A program made the position numbers and the translations under genes. From positions 124,001 to 188,000 of the forward strand of contig JAHCKM010000001.1 in assembly GCA_026125795.1 (NCBI GenBank): a stretch of DNA of 64,000 bases. Direction: 5' to 3'. Within the stretch, counting starts at the first letter, position 1; every line of letters begins with the position of its first letter. The notes under the pieces are model-generated. The model had not been told where the DNA came from and searched no databases. It was given only the letters and a program-made list of their open reading frames with translations. Source of the stretch: Burkholderiaceae bacterium (GTDB taxonomy: Bacteria > Pseudomonadota > Gammaproteobacteria > Burkholderiales > Burkholderiaceae_C). Of the stretch, positions 1-9,078 are shown in pieces.

Positions 1-1135
1 GACGCCGCAGGCGGCGGCTGCCGCGGCCACGCCACAGCTGGTGGCCAGCGAAGGCGCGGCCAACCAGCGCCTGCGGGTGGAGCGATTGCCGGCACCGGTG
101 CTGGCATCGCTGCGTTGGCCGAGCCGGCCCGATTTTCCCGGCGGCAACCCGGCATGGAGCTACATGATCCGGTACCCGCACGGCGAGTTCTCGCTCTTCG
201 TGGGTGAGCTGCCGGCCGAGGCGGGACCGGAGTCGGGGCTGTTCGCGCGCAACCTGCCCTTTGAGGTGTGGGTCAACGGTGCGGAGCAGCCGCGCGGCCT
301 GGCCGCGCTGGCCAAGACCTTGTCGATGGACATGCGCGCCAATGATGCGGCATGGTTGAAGCTCAAGCTCGATGCGCTGGCCACCGTGGCCGAGGAGCGT
401 GCGTTCCAGATGCCGATGCCGCCGCACGGCGAGCTGCGGCTGTTCCCGGGTGTGGTGGCCGCCACCGCGGCGGTGATCCGCTGGCGCTGCGAGCAGCTGG
501 GCGCGCTGCAAGAAGGCGGCGCCACGCCGGTGATCGACGCCATGTTCAGCCGCGAGGAGCCGCGCACCACCACGTCGGGCACGCTGGCGTGGGCGGTCGA
601 CGTGAACAACCCCGCCAGCGGTGAGTCGTTCACCGTGACGCTCAAGGAAGTGCAGCTGCCCGCGGCCGAAGGGGCTGGGTTCATCACCCGGCCGTGTGCG
701 ATCGGCTTCTCCGGCAACTACCCGCGCGCGCTCGACGGGCTGGCGCGTTTGTTGTCGTTGGACATGCGTGTGATGGACCCGGCCTGGATCGGCATGAAGC
801 TGCGCAAGCTGCTCAACGTGGGCGAGCCGCTGGGCCACTTCATGGCGCCGGTGCCCGGCGAACGGCGTCAGCAGCTGTGGCCCTCGACCGTGGCCTACAT
901 CGCGCGGCTGGTGATCCACCGGTATGCGATGTTGGGCGCGCTCGATGCACAGGGCTTTCCGCTCAGCGCCATGGGCATCCTGCAGCCGCCGGCCGACAAG
1001 TCGCGCGGCGCTGCCGGCACCGCCGCTGCGCCGATGGCCGGCTGGCGCTGCCCGGAGTGCGCCAACTTCAGCGTGATCCACAAGGACGGCTGCGAGTTCT
1101 GCACCGCCTGCGGATACATCGGGGCCTGCGGGTAG
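1..1135 (+). CDS. nrdJ: adenosylcobalamin-dependent ribonucleotide reductase, C-terminal part (5' cut by window edge)
   Basis: The frame is open from base 2 to the stop at 1135, so only about 377 C-terminal residues are visible and the catalytic barrel lies outside the window. The part seen holds two similar modules, each with a beta-rich stretch followed by a motif like KTLSMDMRANDAAWLKLKLD or RLLSLDMRVMDPAWIGMKLR. They precede a four-cysteine zinc ribbon at the very end (CPEC, then CTACGYIGACG). This tail is the C-terminal signature of the class II, vitamin-B12-dependent ribonucleoside-diphosphate reductase of Burkholderiales. That enzyme makes deoxyribonucleotides, and the C-terminal cysteines are thought to shuttle reducing equivalents. 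Family recognition is from memory of the tail and the repeated modules. Confidence 0.85.
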   Translation, partial: TPQAAAAAATPQLVASEGAANQRLRVERLPAPVLASLRWPSRPDFPGGNPAWSYMIRYPHGEFSLFVGELPAEAGPESGLFARNLPFEVWVNGAEQPRGLAALAKTLSMDMRANDAAWLKLKLDALATVAEERAFQMPMPPHGELRLFPGVVAATAAVIRWRCEQLGALQEGGATPVIDAMFSREEPRTTTSGTLAWAVDVNNPASGESFTVTLKEVQLPAAEGAGFITRPCAIGFSGNYPRALDGLARLLSLDMRVMDPAWIGMKLRKLLNVGEPLGHFMAPVPGERRQQLWPSTVAYIARLVIHRYAMLGALDAQGFPLSAMGILQPPADKSRGAAGTAAAPMAGWRCPECANFSVIHKDGCEFCTACGYIGACG

Positions 1136-1158
1136 CCGGCGGCGACAACGGCGAAGGC

Positions 1159-2412
1159 TCACATCGAATCGAGCGGGCTGCGCACGCCGCGCCCGCCGCG
1201 GTTGAGAACGTGCGTGTAGATCATCGTCGTCTTGACGTCGGCGTGGCCGAGCAACTCTTGGACCGTGCGGATGTCGTAGCCGGCCTGCAGCAGGTGCGTG
1301 GCGAACGAATGGCGCAGCACGTGCGGCGAGCATGGCTTGACAATGCCCGCCCGCCGCGCTGCCAGCGCCACGGCCTTCTGAACCGAGGTTTCGTTCATGT
1401 GGTGGCGCTGCTCGACGCCGGACCGCGGGTCGACCGAATGCACCGTGGAGGGAAACACCCACTGCCAGCCCCATTGACGGTCGGCGTTGGGGTACTTGAC
1501 CTCCAGCGCATCGGGCAAACGGACGTTGCCGCGCCCGGCCTCGAGGTCGCGCAGGTGGAGCGCGCGCACACGCGACAGCTGGGCTTGCAGCGGCTGCACC
1601 AGGTTTTCCGGCAGTACCGTCACGCGGTCCTTGGCGCCCTTGCCGTCGCGCACGACGATCTCGCGGCGCTCGAACTCGATGTCTTTCACCCGCAGGCGAA
1701 GGGCTTCGAGCAGCCGCATGCCGGTGCCGTAGAGCAGGGCGCCCAGCAGGCCCATGGCGCCGCCGCTCAGCTGCGCCAGCAGACCGCGCACCTCGGACGG
1801 CGTGAGCACCACCGGCAACCGCCGCGGCAGCTTGGCACCGATGATGTCGTCGAGCCAGGGCAGTTGCACGCCCAGCACCTCGCGATAGAGGAACAACAGC
1901 GCCGACTTGGCCTGGTTCTGCGTGGGCGATGCCACCGAGCGATCGACCGCGAGATGTGTCAAGAACGCCTGCACCTCGGCCGCGCCCAGCGAAGCCGGAT
2001 GACGCAAGGCATGAAAGCGGATGAAGCGTCGCGCCCACTCGACGTAGGCCTGCTCGGTGCGGATCGAATAGTGACGCACGCGCAGCGCCTCGCGCAGCCG
2101 AGACAGGAGTCTGGGTGGCGGGGCATCGGCCGTCCCCTGCCACCCGGGTTCATGCCCGACGGTCGCCGACGGCGCGACGGACGGCTGCGCCATGTCCGCC
2201 GACCCAGACGTTGGGGTGGTGCCGGTCGCAACGTCCACATCCTCGGCATCGGGGGTCGTTGGCTCCGCGTGTGGGAAACCGCTGGTGTTGTCAGGCGGCG
2301 TGTTCGATGGCGGCGGCGCTTTGCTTGACACCGTCGGCGCCACATGCCGGTCTCGGAGCGCAGCGGTCGTTGATTTGCCACCGGGTTTGGGTGTGCGCTT
2401 CTCGGATGCCAT
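1159..2412 (-). CDS. intI: integron integrase (tyrosine recombinase)
   Basis: Site-specific recombinase that would insert and excise gene cassettes at attI and attC sites. From the ATG at 2412 it is 417 aa. Tyrosine-recombinase residues are present: Arg233 (TGMRLLEAL), the HxLR box His364/Arg367 ([14 protein letters not shown]), His390 (LLGHAD) and the nucleophile Tyr399 (IYTHV). What makes it IntI rather than XerC/D is the extra patch at about residues 301-321 ([12 protein letters not shown], then WGWQWVFPS), diagnostic of integron integrases. The N terminus is odd: about 95 low-complexity, Pro/Thr/Ala-rich residues precede the usual start region ([18 protein letters not shown]). A start at the internal Met (codon at 2193) would remove most of them. 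The gene faces away from the small genes on its 5' side, the usual integron arrangement. I see no LexA box upstream. Confidence 0.9.
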   Translation of the reverse strand: MASEKRTPKPGGKSTTAALRDRHVAPTVSSKAPPPSNTPPDNTSGFPHAEPTTPDAEDVDVATGTTPTSGSADMAQPSVAPSATVGHEPGWQGTADAPPPRLLSRLREALRVRHYSIRTEQAYVEWARRFIRFHALRHPASLGAAEVQAFLTHLAVDRSVASPTQNQAKSALLFLYREVLGVQLPWLDDIIGAKLPRRLPVVLTPSEVRGLLAQLSGGAMGLLGALLYGTGMRLLEALRLRVKDIEFERREIVVRDGKGAKDRVTVLPENLVQPLQAQLSRVRALHLRDLEAGRGNVRLPDALEVKYPNADRQWGWQWVFPSTVHSVDPRSGVEQRHHMNETSVQKAVALAARRAGIVKPCSPHVLRHSFATHLLQAGYDIRTVQELLGHADVKTTMIYTHVLNRGGRGVRSPLDSM

Positions 2413-2597
2413 GCCGAGCAATTTAGGCAGGCCATGGCCCCAGCGCATCGCCCGCAAGCATGGAACGAAGTGGGCACCCGAAAGGGGGCGGTGCGCGGGC
2501 GATCGCCGCAATCGGCGCTGATATGCTCGCTTTGAAAGTGGCCAAGCCGTGGCTGGCAAGGCCTTCTTGTAGCCACAAGAACACCTGGAGACGATAG

Positions 2598-2990
2598 ATG
2601 TTCAGCCACGTGATGGTCGGATCGAACGACATCGAGCGCTCAAAGCGGTTCTATGACGCCGTGCTCGGTGTGCTTGGGGCAGCAGAGCCGATCAGAAACA
2701 AGAACAGCACGGGGCAGGTCCGGCTGTTCTATCGGCACGACGGTGGAACGTTCTGCGTCAGCGAGCCGATCAACGGCGCGTCGGCCACGTTTGCCAACGG
2801 CGGCACCATCGGCTTCAAGTGCAGTTCGCCCGAGCAGGTGCGGCAGTTCCACGACGTGGCAGTCGCGCACGGTGGAACTTCCATCGAAGATCCGCCAGGC
2901 TTGCGTGAGGGCAAGCTGGGCGCGATGCACCTGTCTTATGTGCGCGATCCGGACGGCAACAAGCTCTGTGCGCTTCACCGACCCAAATAG
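2598..2990 (+). CDS. VOC / glyoxalase-fold protein, likely integron cassette gene
   Basis: 130-aa protein of the vicinal-oxygen-chelate superfamily. It starts with the typical [19 protein letters not shown] beta-alpha unit and ends with a strand holding [12 protein letters not shown], the usual second metal-ligand region. A ribosome-binding site (GGAG) lies about nine bases before the ATG. Small VOC proteins are among the commonest genes in integron cassettes, and this one begins about 185 bp from the divergent intI start, where a first cassette would sit. Substrate unknown: glyoxalase, fosfomycin-resistance and dioxygenase-like roles all occur in the fold, and none can be chosen here. Confidence 0.75.
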   Translation: MFSHVMVGSNDIERSKRFYDAVLGVLGAAEPIRNKNSTGQVRLFYRHDGGTFCVSEPINGASATFANGGTIGFKCSSPEQVRQFHDVAVAHGGTSIEDPPGLREGKLGAMHLSYVRDPDGNKLCALHRPK

Positions 2991-3096
2991 GCCCGCTGCC
3001 TCAAGCCGCGCGGTCCCGGCTCGGGCCGAGCGCGCAGCGCAACCGGTGGCTGGGTCTGGTGCGAGCGCCGGGCTTGTCCTCCTCGCAACGTTAAGC
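2981..3096 (+). other. candidate attC-like recombination site (weak)
   Basis: The segment ends with GTTAAGC at 3090-3096, which fits the attC core GTTRRRY. It begins at the VOC stop codon with ACCCAAA, one base off the inverse core RYYYAAC. Between them CAAGCC (3002-3007) and GGCTTG (3070-3075) form inner arms spaced 14 and 13 bases from the outer boxes, roughly symmetrical as in real attC sites. The rest of the hairpin pairs poorly. The length (116 bp) fits. A GTTRRRY match alone is expected by chance in about every kilobase, so this is a tentative call that rests on position and symmetry. Confidence 0.25.
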
Positions 3097-3122
3097 GCTG
3101 AACGAACCACGGCCCGCATCCC

Positions 3123-3293
3123 ATGCTTCTCGTACGCGTCACCGTGAAGCCCAGCGCCATACAGGGTTTGGGCGTCTTCGCCGCGGAGCCGATCGCTGCC
3201 GGTACGGTGCCTTCGCTGCACCGGGGTGGCTGCAGCGTGCTTCGTCCGCAGGCGCACTCCGCTGGGCTCCAGGTGCATTCGAGACGAGTGTGA
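3123..3293 (+). pseudogene. truncated SET-domain protein remnant
   Basis: A 56-codon frame whose first 29 residues (MLLVRVTVKPSAIQGLGVFA, then EPIAAGTV) look like the N terminus of bacterial SET-domain proteins. In that family the sequence continues into the lysine-methyltransferase fold. Here homology stops after AGTV, the next 27 residues are unlike any domain I recognise, and a stop follows. It overlaps the GTG start of the next gene by four bases. I read it as the 5' stub of a broken gene inside the cassette-like region. Alternatively it is a small unrelated gene. Confidence 0.45.
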
Positions 3294-3718
3294 CCGTGCG
3301 AGCCTGCCTGGACGTCGCCGCTCTGTCCGAGGAACAGCGCGACCTGTGGGACAGAGTCTGTCAATTGTGGGCACAGTCTCAAAGCCGAGACCGTACGCTC
3401 ATCGCGACGTCCATCCACCCGCAGTATGTCGGCTGGGACATGTCGGCTGACCAGCCGCATCACAAGGACGCTGCGATCGCTTCAGTGGTCGGCGACGCAC
3501 CCGAGCTGAAAAGCTACAGACTCGCTCCCCACAGTGTGCAGGTGTATGACCACGTGGTCGGTGTTGTCCACTATTCGTACGAGGCGACCGTGCAGCCGCA
3601 CGGAGCCGCGTCGCTTGCCGTTACCGGCAAGTGGACCGAGGTATACCTGCGGCAGGCAGACGCATGGGTGATGGTCGCGGTCAGCGGGCGGCCCGATCCT
3701 GCTGAGCCTGCGCCCTGA
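3290..3718 (+). CDS. NTF2-like (SnoaL/DUF4440-type) small protein
   Basis: 142-aa protein from a GTG start. The pattern fits the NTF2-like cone fold: an N-terminal helix (LWAQSQSRDRTLIATSIHPQ), a WDM strand, and C-terminal strands (VVHYSYEATV, GKWTEVYLRQ, AWVMVAVSGRP). Such proteins are small hydrolases, isomerases or of unknown role, so substrate cannot be told. The true start is uncertain because the first 20 residues may belong to the junction with the SET remnant. It lies in the small-gene tract beside intI and may be a cassette gene. Confidence 0.6.
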   Translation: MTVRACLDVAALSEEQRDLWDRVCQLWAQSQSRDRTLIATSIHPQYVGWDMSADQPHHKDAAIASVVGDAPELKSYRLAPHSVQVYDHVVGVVHYSYEATVQPHGAASLAVTGKWTEVYLRQADAWVMVAVSGRPDPAEPAP

Positions 3719-3826
3719 CCTTCGCTGCATCGCGGCCAGCAGAACAACCGAGGCCAACGCCGCATGCCCATCGCGCCGTTGAGCGCTTGCCGGGCCGGCT
3801 TCGCCCGTTACCGGACACGGGCGGCG

Positions 3827-4528
3827 TCAACTCCCGGTGCGGAGGATCGACGCCTGTGTCGCGCCGCGCAGTGCGGGATGCGGCTCGCGCAGCACGGCAT
3901 CGATCGGGCCTTCTTCAGGCAGCACGTAGACCACGCCGCGCCGCGCACCCAGCGTGGGGGCGATCACCTCCCGGTAGAAGGCCACCGGCACCACGACACA
4001 GCCGAAGGTGATGCGACGTTGGGCTGGATCCGCAGAAGCCAGGCGCTGAGGGCGCCGTTCATGCTCGGGCGCAGGGCGCAGCCGGTGGATGGCGAGTGCG
4101 GCGTCGTACTGGAACCAGACGATCGCCTCGCCCTTGTCATTGTGGCCGGGTTCGGTCTCGAATCGGCCCGCCGGCGTGGTGCGCTCGTGCGGCATCAGTG
4201 TGGCCACCGGACGCGCGCCGAGGTGGGGTACCGCGTCGCGGTCGCCGTTGGCCAGGCCGATCAGCACCGACGATGCGCCCACCAGCACCCCTGAGGGCTC
4301 GAAGACGTGAATGCGCGCCTGCTTCTTGTCGACCACGGCGAACGGCCGGCCACGATGGTCGGCTTGCCGCAGCACCCAGTGCAGCGTTCTTTGCGTGTCG
4401 CCGTCAATCGGCACGCCGCCGTCGATTGGCACGCCGCCGTCGTCCGCCCGGGCCGACGCGGCGCTCGCCGCGATCGACACCAACAGCCCGTACACAAAGG
4501 CCAGCAAACTGCGCCGGCTGTTGCGCAT
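3827..4528 (-). CDS. L,D-transpeptidase family protein (YkuD domain), exported
   Basis: 233 aa from the ATG at 4528, chosen because GGAGA lies seven bases upstream and a clear signal peptide follows (RRSLLAFVYGLLVSIAASAA). YkuD-type enzymes make 3-3 cross-links in peptidoglycan or attach proteins to it, using a catalytic cysteine. The motif here is RRITFGCVVVP with Cys177 and an upstream His148 (LAIHRLRP). The usual Ser/His before GC is Phe, a variant seen in a betaproteobacterial subgroup. Two near-identical 18-bp tandem units (4403-4438) encode a doubled GVPIDG just after the signal peptide. It is convergent with the NTF2-like gene. Confidence 0.75.
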   Translation of the reverse strand: MRNSRRSLLAFVYGLLVSIAASAASARADDGGVPIDGGVPIDGDTQRTLHWVLRQADHRGRPFAVVDKKQARIHVFEPSGVLVGASSVLIGLANGDRDAVPHLGARPVATLMPHERTTPAGRFETEPGHNDKGEAIVWFQYDAALAIHRLRPAPEHERRPQRLASADPAQRRITFGCVVVPVAFYREVIAPTLGARRGVVYVLPEEGPIDAVLREPHPALRGATQASILRTGS

Positions 4529-4676
4529 CCGACTTCTCCTGCTCCGCAAAGCGGCCGATTGTGCAGCAAGCGCGCACACGCGGGAGCGGCGCACGGGCAC
4601 CGCGTTGAGCGTCTTCACGCGGTCTTGACCGCGCTCAACCGGCAGGCCGGTTCAGGACACGGCGGGGGCTGTCGGT

Positions 4677-5672
4677 TCAGGCGGCGGGCCGGTACTGGCG
4701 CCGATACGCGATTGGCGGCATGCCGAAGCGTGCTGCAAAGTGCTGGCGCAGCGACAGCGCCGAACCGAATCCGGCGTCGACCGCGATCGATTCCACCGGA
4801 CGATCGGTGGTCTCGAGCAGGCGCCCGGCGAGCATCAGCCGCTGGTGCGTGAGCCACTGCACGACGCTGGTTCCGGTGGCTCGCTGGAAGTGCCGCGTGA
4901 AGCTGCGCCGGCTCATCGCGACGCGGCGCGCCAGCGTGTCGAGGTCATGGCGCTCGTGGAGTCGGGCCTGCAGCCACTGCAGCAGGTCGTGCAGCCGCGT
5001 GTCGGCATCGGGCGGCGGCAGTGGTTGTTGAATGAACTGCGCCTGGCCGCCGCGCCGGTGCGGCGCCAGCACGAGCCGGCGCGCCACGCGGTTGGCCACC
5101 TCGGCCCCGCACCAGCGCCGCAGCAGATGCAGGCAACAGTCGAGGCTGGCGGCGATGCCGGCCGAGGTCACCACACGCCCGTCGTCGACGTACAGCACCG
5201 ACGGGTCGAGGTTCACTGCCGGGTAGCGCGCGGCGAACGCCGGTGACCAGTGCCAATGCGTGGTGGCGCGCCGCCCGTCGAGCAGGCCGGCGGCAGCCAG
5301 CAGGAACGCGCCGGTGCACAGGCCCACCACGGTGGCGCCGCGCGCGTGGGCGGCGCGCAGCGCGCGCAGCAGCGGCACCGGCGGATCGTCGCTGTACGGC
5401 GGGCGCCAGCTCGGCACGATCACCACGTCGGCATGGCGCAGGGTGCCCAGGCCATGCGGCGTGTCGATCGCGAAGCCGGCGGCGCTGCGCAGCGGCGCTG
5501 GCTCGGCGGCCACCACGCGCAAGTGAAAGCGCGGCACGCCGAGCTCGCGCAGATCGGAGCCGAACACCAGACAGGGGACCGACACCTGGAACGGGCTGAC
5601 GCCATGGAAAGCCACCACCGCGATCGACCGCGGCACGGGCTCGGAGCGGCGCGGTATCCTGGCGGCGGCCAT
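4677..5672 (-). CDS. GlxA/FtrA-type transcriptional regulator (DJ-1/PfpI-like plus AraC HTH)
   Basis: 331 aa. Residues 15-190 form a DJ-1/PfpI-like amidotransferase domain with the nucleophile-elbow cysteine in VVGLCTGAFLLAAAGLL (Cys119). Residues about 225-331 form an AraC-type double helix-turn-helix (LDTLARRVAMSRRSFTRHFQ, then ESIAVDAGFGSALSLRQHF). This architecture is that of GlxA/FtrA regulators, which sense small metabolites (arginine, carnitine and choline derivatives in known members) and activate neighbouring genes. It is divergent from the tautomerase gene across about 100 bp, so that gene is a plausible target. Confidence 0.85.
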   Translation of the reverse strand: MAAARIPRRSEPVPRSIAVVAFHGVSPFQVSVPCLVFGSDLRELGVPRFHLRVVAAEPAPLRSAAGFAIDTPHGLGTLRHADVVIVPSWRPPYSDDPPVPLLRALRAAHARGATVVGLCTGAFLLAAAGLLDGRRATTHWHWSPAFAARYPAVNLDPSVLYVDDGRVVTSAGIAASLDCCLHLLRRWCGAEVANRVARRLVLAPHRRGGQAQFIQQPLPPPDADTRLHDLLQWLQARLHERHDLDTLARRVAMSRRSFTRHFQRATGTSVVQWLTHQRLMLAGRLLETTDRPVESIAVDAGFGSALSLRQHFAARFGMPPIAYRRQYRPAA

Positions 5673-5774
5673 GGCCCGATTCTATCGACCATTGTCTTTC
5701 AGGCCAATGGTGCGTCGGACGCCGCTCGTCCAACATGGCGCACAACCTGATACCGCGTTCTGCAAGGAGATGCC

Positions 5775-6155
5775 ATGCCCCTGGTCACCCTCACGCTGCG
5801 CAGCGGCCGCGCGCCGGCGCTCAAGTCGGCCGTGCTCGATGCCGTGCATGGCGCGCTCGTCGCCTCGGGCGTGCCGCCGGCCGATCGTTTCCAGCGCGTG
5901 ATCGAACTCGATGCGCAACATTTCCGCTTCGACGCCAAGTACCCCGACGTGGAGACGGCACGCACCGACGACTTCGTGCTGGTCGAGATCCTGTGGTCGG
6001 CCGGACGCAGCGTCAAGGTGAAGAAGAAGCTGCTGCACGATCTGGTGGCCGCGCTCGGCGAAGCCAGTGTCGACCCCGAGAACGTGATGGTGGCCTTCAA
6101 GGAGACCACCTGGGAGAACTGGTCGTTCGCGGGAGGCCGCTTGATCCACGCGTGA
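5775..6155 (+). CDS. tautomerase-superfamily protein
   Basis: 126 aa beginning Met-Pro ([11 protein letters not shown]). After Met removal this gives the catalytic N-terminal proline of the tautomerase superfamily. The length, about twice that of 4-oxalocrotonate tautomerase, and the motif [20 protein letters not shown] point to the Tautomerase_2 family, which includes malonate-semialdehyde-decarboxylase-like proteins. A ribosome-binding site (AAGGAG) is seven bases before the ATG. Substrate unknown. Its divergent partner is the GlxA-type regulator. Confidence 0.75.
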   Translation: MPLVTLTLRSGRAPALKSAVLDAVHGALVASGVPPADRFQRVIELDAQHFRFDAKYPDVETARTDDFVLVEILWSAGRSVKVKKKLLHDLVAALGEASVDPENVMVAFKETTWENWSFAGGRLIHA

Positions 6156-6219
6156 AGGTGCGCGGCAGCCGTGCGCCGTGCGGCCTACACTGCGCTGCAC
6201 GGGTTTGTCGGGGATCCTC

Positions 6220-8949
6220 ATGCGCCACCTGGTGTTCGCACTTGCATTGTTTTTCAACGCTGCATGGGCGCAGCCGGGCGCGGCCTTGCCGGCCGGGGTC
6301 ACGCGCGGCGCCAGCGTCGAGGGCATCCACGAATACCGGCTGGCCAACGGCCTGCAGGTGCTGCTGGTGCCCGACGGCTCCAAGCCCACGACGACCGTCA
6401 ACGTCACCTACCACGTGGGCTCGCGCATGGAGAACTACGGCGAGTCGGGCATGGCGCACCTGCTGGAGCATCTGCTCTTCAAAGGCACGCCCAGACATCC
6501 CGAGGTGTGGGGCGAGTTCTCCAGGCGCGGCCTGCGCGCCAACGGCACCACGTCATACGACCGCACCAACTACTTCGCCAGCTTTTCGGCCAACGACGAC
6601 ACGCTGCGCTGGTACCTCGGCTGGCAGGCCGACGCCATGGTCAACAGCTTCATCGCGCGCAAGGACCTCGACACCGAGATGACGGTGGTGCGCAACGAGA
6701 TGGAGCGTGGCGAGAACAACCCGAGCCGCGTGCTGATCCAGCAGATCATGGCGTCGATGTACTGGTGGCACAACTACGGCAAGGCCACCATCGGTGCGCG
6801 CGCCGACGTGGAGAACGTCAGCATCGAGCGGCTGCAGGGTTTCTACCGCACCTACTACCAGCCCGACAACGCCACGCTGATCGTCGCCGGCCGCTTCGAT
6901 CCGGCGCGGACGCTGGCATGGATCGCCGAGGCGTTCGGGCCGATCCCGAAGCCGGCGCGCACGCTGCAGCCCACCTATACGCTCGATCCGGCGCAGGACG
7001 GCGAGCGCAGCGTCACGCTGCGGCGCGTCGGTGGCGCGCCGCTGCTGTACGTGGCGCACCACATGGGCGCGGGTTCGCACCCCGATTTCGCCGCCGCCGA
7101 TCTGCTGGCATCGATCCTCGGCGACGCGCCGGCCGGGCGGCTGCACAAGCGGCTGGTCGAGCCGCAGCTCGCGGCGTCGAGCTTCGGCTTTGCCTGGTCG
7201 CTGGCCGAGCCGGCGCCGATGTTCCTCGGCCTGCAACTGGCTCCGGGGCAGGACGTGGACAAGGCGCGCGCCGCGCTGCTGGGCGTGCTGGACGCCGTGC
7301 ACGACGAGCCGATCACCGCCGAGGAGCTCGAGCGTGCGCGCGCCGCGTGGCTGAAGAACTGGGAGCTCGGCTTCACCGACCCCGAAAGTGTGGGCGTGCA
7401 GATCTCCAACGCGATCGCGCGCGGCGACTGGCGGCTGTACTTCCTGCAGCGCGACCAGGTGCGCAAGCTGACCCTGGCCGACGTGCAGCGTGTCGCCAAC
7501 GAACGGCTGCTTCGAGCCAACCGCACGGTGGGCCTGTACCTGCCCACCGACAAGCCGCAGCGTGCCCCTGCGCCGGCACGCACCGATGTGGCGGCGCTGG
7601 TCAAGGACTACAAGGGCGATCCGGCAGCCGCGCAGGCCGAGGCGTTCGACGCCACGCCGGCCAACCTGGATGCGCGCACGCAGACCTTCACGCTGGCCAG
7701 CGGCATGCGCGTGGGCCTGATCCCCAAGGGCACGCGCGGCCGTGTGGTGCAGGCGAGCTTGCGGCTGCACTACGGCGACGAGAAGAGCCTGATGGGCGAG
7801 GAAACGGTGGCGTCGTTCGTCGGCAGCCTGCTCGACAAGGGCGGCGCCGGCCTGACGCGACAGCAGATCAGCGACGAGTTCGACCGCTTGCGCGCGCAGG
7901 TGGTGTTTGGCGCACACGAGCAGACGCTGACCGCCGCGCTGACCACCACGCGTGAGCATCTTCCGTCGCTGATCCAACTCGTGGGGCGCCTGATGCGAGA
8001 GCCGGCGTTCCCGGCGCCGGCACTGGAAGAAACGCGCCGCCAATGGCTGGCCCGCATTGAGACGCAGCGCAAGGAGCCCGACGGCGTGATCACCAACGCG
8101 CTGCGGCGCCACGGCAATCCGTACCCGCGCGGCCACCTGCGCTACGCCAGCACGTTCGAAGAGATGGTGCAGGATGTCAACGCGGTGGACGTGGAGCGGC
8201 TGCGCCACTTCCACGCGCGCTTCTACAGCGCCGCGGTGTCCGAGTTCGCGGCCGTCGGTGACATGGATGCAGCCGCGGTGCGGCGCGCCCTGGAGTCGGC
8301 GTTCGGCAACTGGCGTCAGCCGAGCGCCGGCGCGGTGCCCTATGCACGCGTGCCCGAGCCGGTGCTGGCACCGAAGCCCGAGCGCTTCGTGCTGCTCACG
8401 CCGGACAAGCAGAACGCCAACCTGCGCACCGCACTGCAGCTGCCGATCTCCGACGAGCACGCCGACTACCCGGCGTTGCTGCTGGCCAACCGCATGTTCG
8501 GCCTGGGCACCGCGTCGCGGCTGTGGCTGCGCGTGCGCGAGCGCGGCGGCCTCAGCTACGACGTGCGCTCGGTGATCCTCTGGAACGACCAGGCGCCGAA
8601 CTCGCTGTGGACGGTGTCGGCGATCTTTGCGCCGCAAAATCGCGCGCAGGTGGAAGCGGCGCTGCAGGAGGTGATGGCGAGCACGCGCGACGGCGGCTTC
8701 ACGCAGGCCGAGCTGGAGCAGAACCGGGTCGGCCTGCTCGGCCAGCGCCGCCTGCAACGCGCGCAGGACGCAGCCGTGGCCGGGCAACTGGCCCAGAACC
8801 TGCATCTGAAGCGCACGTTCGCGCTGTCGCAGCGCGTCGACGCGGCGCTCGAGCGGCTGACCCTGGCCGACGTGAACGGCGCCTACCGCAAGTACGTCGA
8901 CGCCACGCGCTGGTCGATCGCCTGGGGCGGCGACTTCAAGGGCCCCTGA
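6220..8949 (+). CDS. M16-family zinc metallopeptidase (insulinase/pitrilysin type), exported
   Basis: 909 aa from the ATG at 6220, chosen because a signal peptide follows at once ([16 protein letters not shown]). The first M16 half holds the inverted zinc motif HxxEH (HLLEH, residues 80-84) followed by [18 protein letters not shown], which supplies the distal glutamate. The second half (from about residue 450) keeps the fold ([22 protein letters not shown], then [18 protein letters not shown]) without a zinc motif, as is usual in single-chain periplasmic M16 enzymes. It should degrade peptides in the periplasm. A GC-rich hairpin (8957-8991) follows the stop. Confidence 0.9.
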   Translation: MRHLVFALALFFNAAWAQPGAALPAGVTRGASVEGIHEYRLANGLQVLLVPDGSKPTTTVNVTYHVGSRMENYGESGMAHLLEHLLFKGTPRHPEVWGEFSRRGLRANGTTSYDRTNYFASFSANDDTLRWYLGWQADAMVNSFIARKDLDTEMTVVRNEMERGENNPSRVLIQQIMASMYWWHNYGKATIGARADVENVSIERLQGFYRTYYQPDNATLIVAGRFDPARTLAWIAEAFGPIPKPARTLQPTYTLDPAQDGERSVTLRRVGGAPLLYVAHHMGAGSHPDFAAADLLASILGDAPAGRLHKRLVEPQLAASSFGFAWSLAEPAPMFLGLQLAPGQDVDKARAALLGVLDAVHDEPITAEELERARAAWLKNWELGFTDPESVGVQISNAIARGDWRLYFLQRDQVRKLTLADVQRVANERLLRANRTVGLYLPTDKPQRAPAPARTDVAALVKDYKGDPAAAQAEAFDATPANLDARTQTFTLASGMRVGLIPKGTRGRVVQASLRLHYGDEKSLMGEETVASFVGSLLDKGGAGLTRQQISDEFDRLRAQVVFGAHEQTLTAALTTTREHLPSLIQLVGRLMREPAFPAPALEETRRQWLARIETQRKEPDGVITNALRRHGNPYPRGHLRYASTFEEMVQDVNAVDVERLRHFHARFYSAAVSEFAAVGDMDAAAVRRALESAFGNWRQPSAGAVPYARVPEPVLAPKPERFVLLTPDKQNANLRTALQLPISDEHADYPALLLANRMFGLGTASRLWLRVRERGGLSYDVRSVILWNDQAPNSLWTVSAIFAPQNRAQVEAALQEVMASTRDGGFTQAELEQNRVGLLGQRRLQRAQDAAVAGQLAQNLHLKRTFALSQRVDAALERLTLADVNGAYRKYVDATRWSIAWGGDFKGP

Positions 8950-8956
8950 CGGCCGA

Positions 8957-8991
8957 CCCGCCCAAGGACTGGGACGATCGCCCTGGGCGGG
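8957..8991 (+). terminator. hairpin after the M16 peptidase gene
   Basis: Perfect 8-bp arms CCCGCCCA (8957-8964) and TGGGCGGG (8984-8991) with a 19-base loop, seven bases after the stop codon. No T-run follows, so it is a structure that may protect the transcript's 3' end or aid termination rather than a classic intrinsic terminator. Confidence 0.4.
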
Positions 8992-9046
8992 CGGCCGCGC
9001 CGGCGCGCCGTCAAATCCTGGCCCGGGCCTGCGGGCTGGCGCGATG

Positions 9047-9060
9047 GTATCGTTTGTTAC
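9047..9060. promoter_or_regulatory. candidate operator before the cupin gene (copy A)
   Basis: GTATCGTTTGTTAC, an imperfect inverted repeat 19 bases before the cupin ATG. It matches the perfect palindrome at 13402-13415 (GTAACGACGGTTAC) at the pattern GTAWCGNNNGTTAC. The two sites lie before the two transcription units that flank and include the marR-like gene, which suggests one regulator for both. The match is seen in the sequence. The link to MarR is inferred. Confidence 0.5.
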
Positions 9061-9078
9061 CTTGACGCCGTCGCACGC

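Noticed and set aside
694-2328. A 544-codon plus-strand frame over nrdJ and intI
   Set aside because: Frame shadow: covers the nrdJ end in another frame and the intI gene in antisense. Low-complexity Arg/Ala/His composition.
2413-2597. attI site and LexA box beside intI
   Set aside because: No GTTRRRY core and no CTGT-N8-ACAG pattern found in this gap.
3752-3784. A second attC core (GTTGAGC at 3778-3784) after the NTF2-like gene
   Set aside because: The only inverse-core-like box (GGCCAAC) is 20 bases away, too short for an attC, and one position fails. GTTRRRY occurs by chance about every kilobase.
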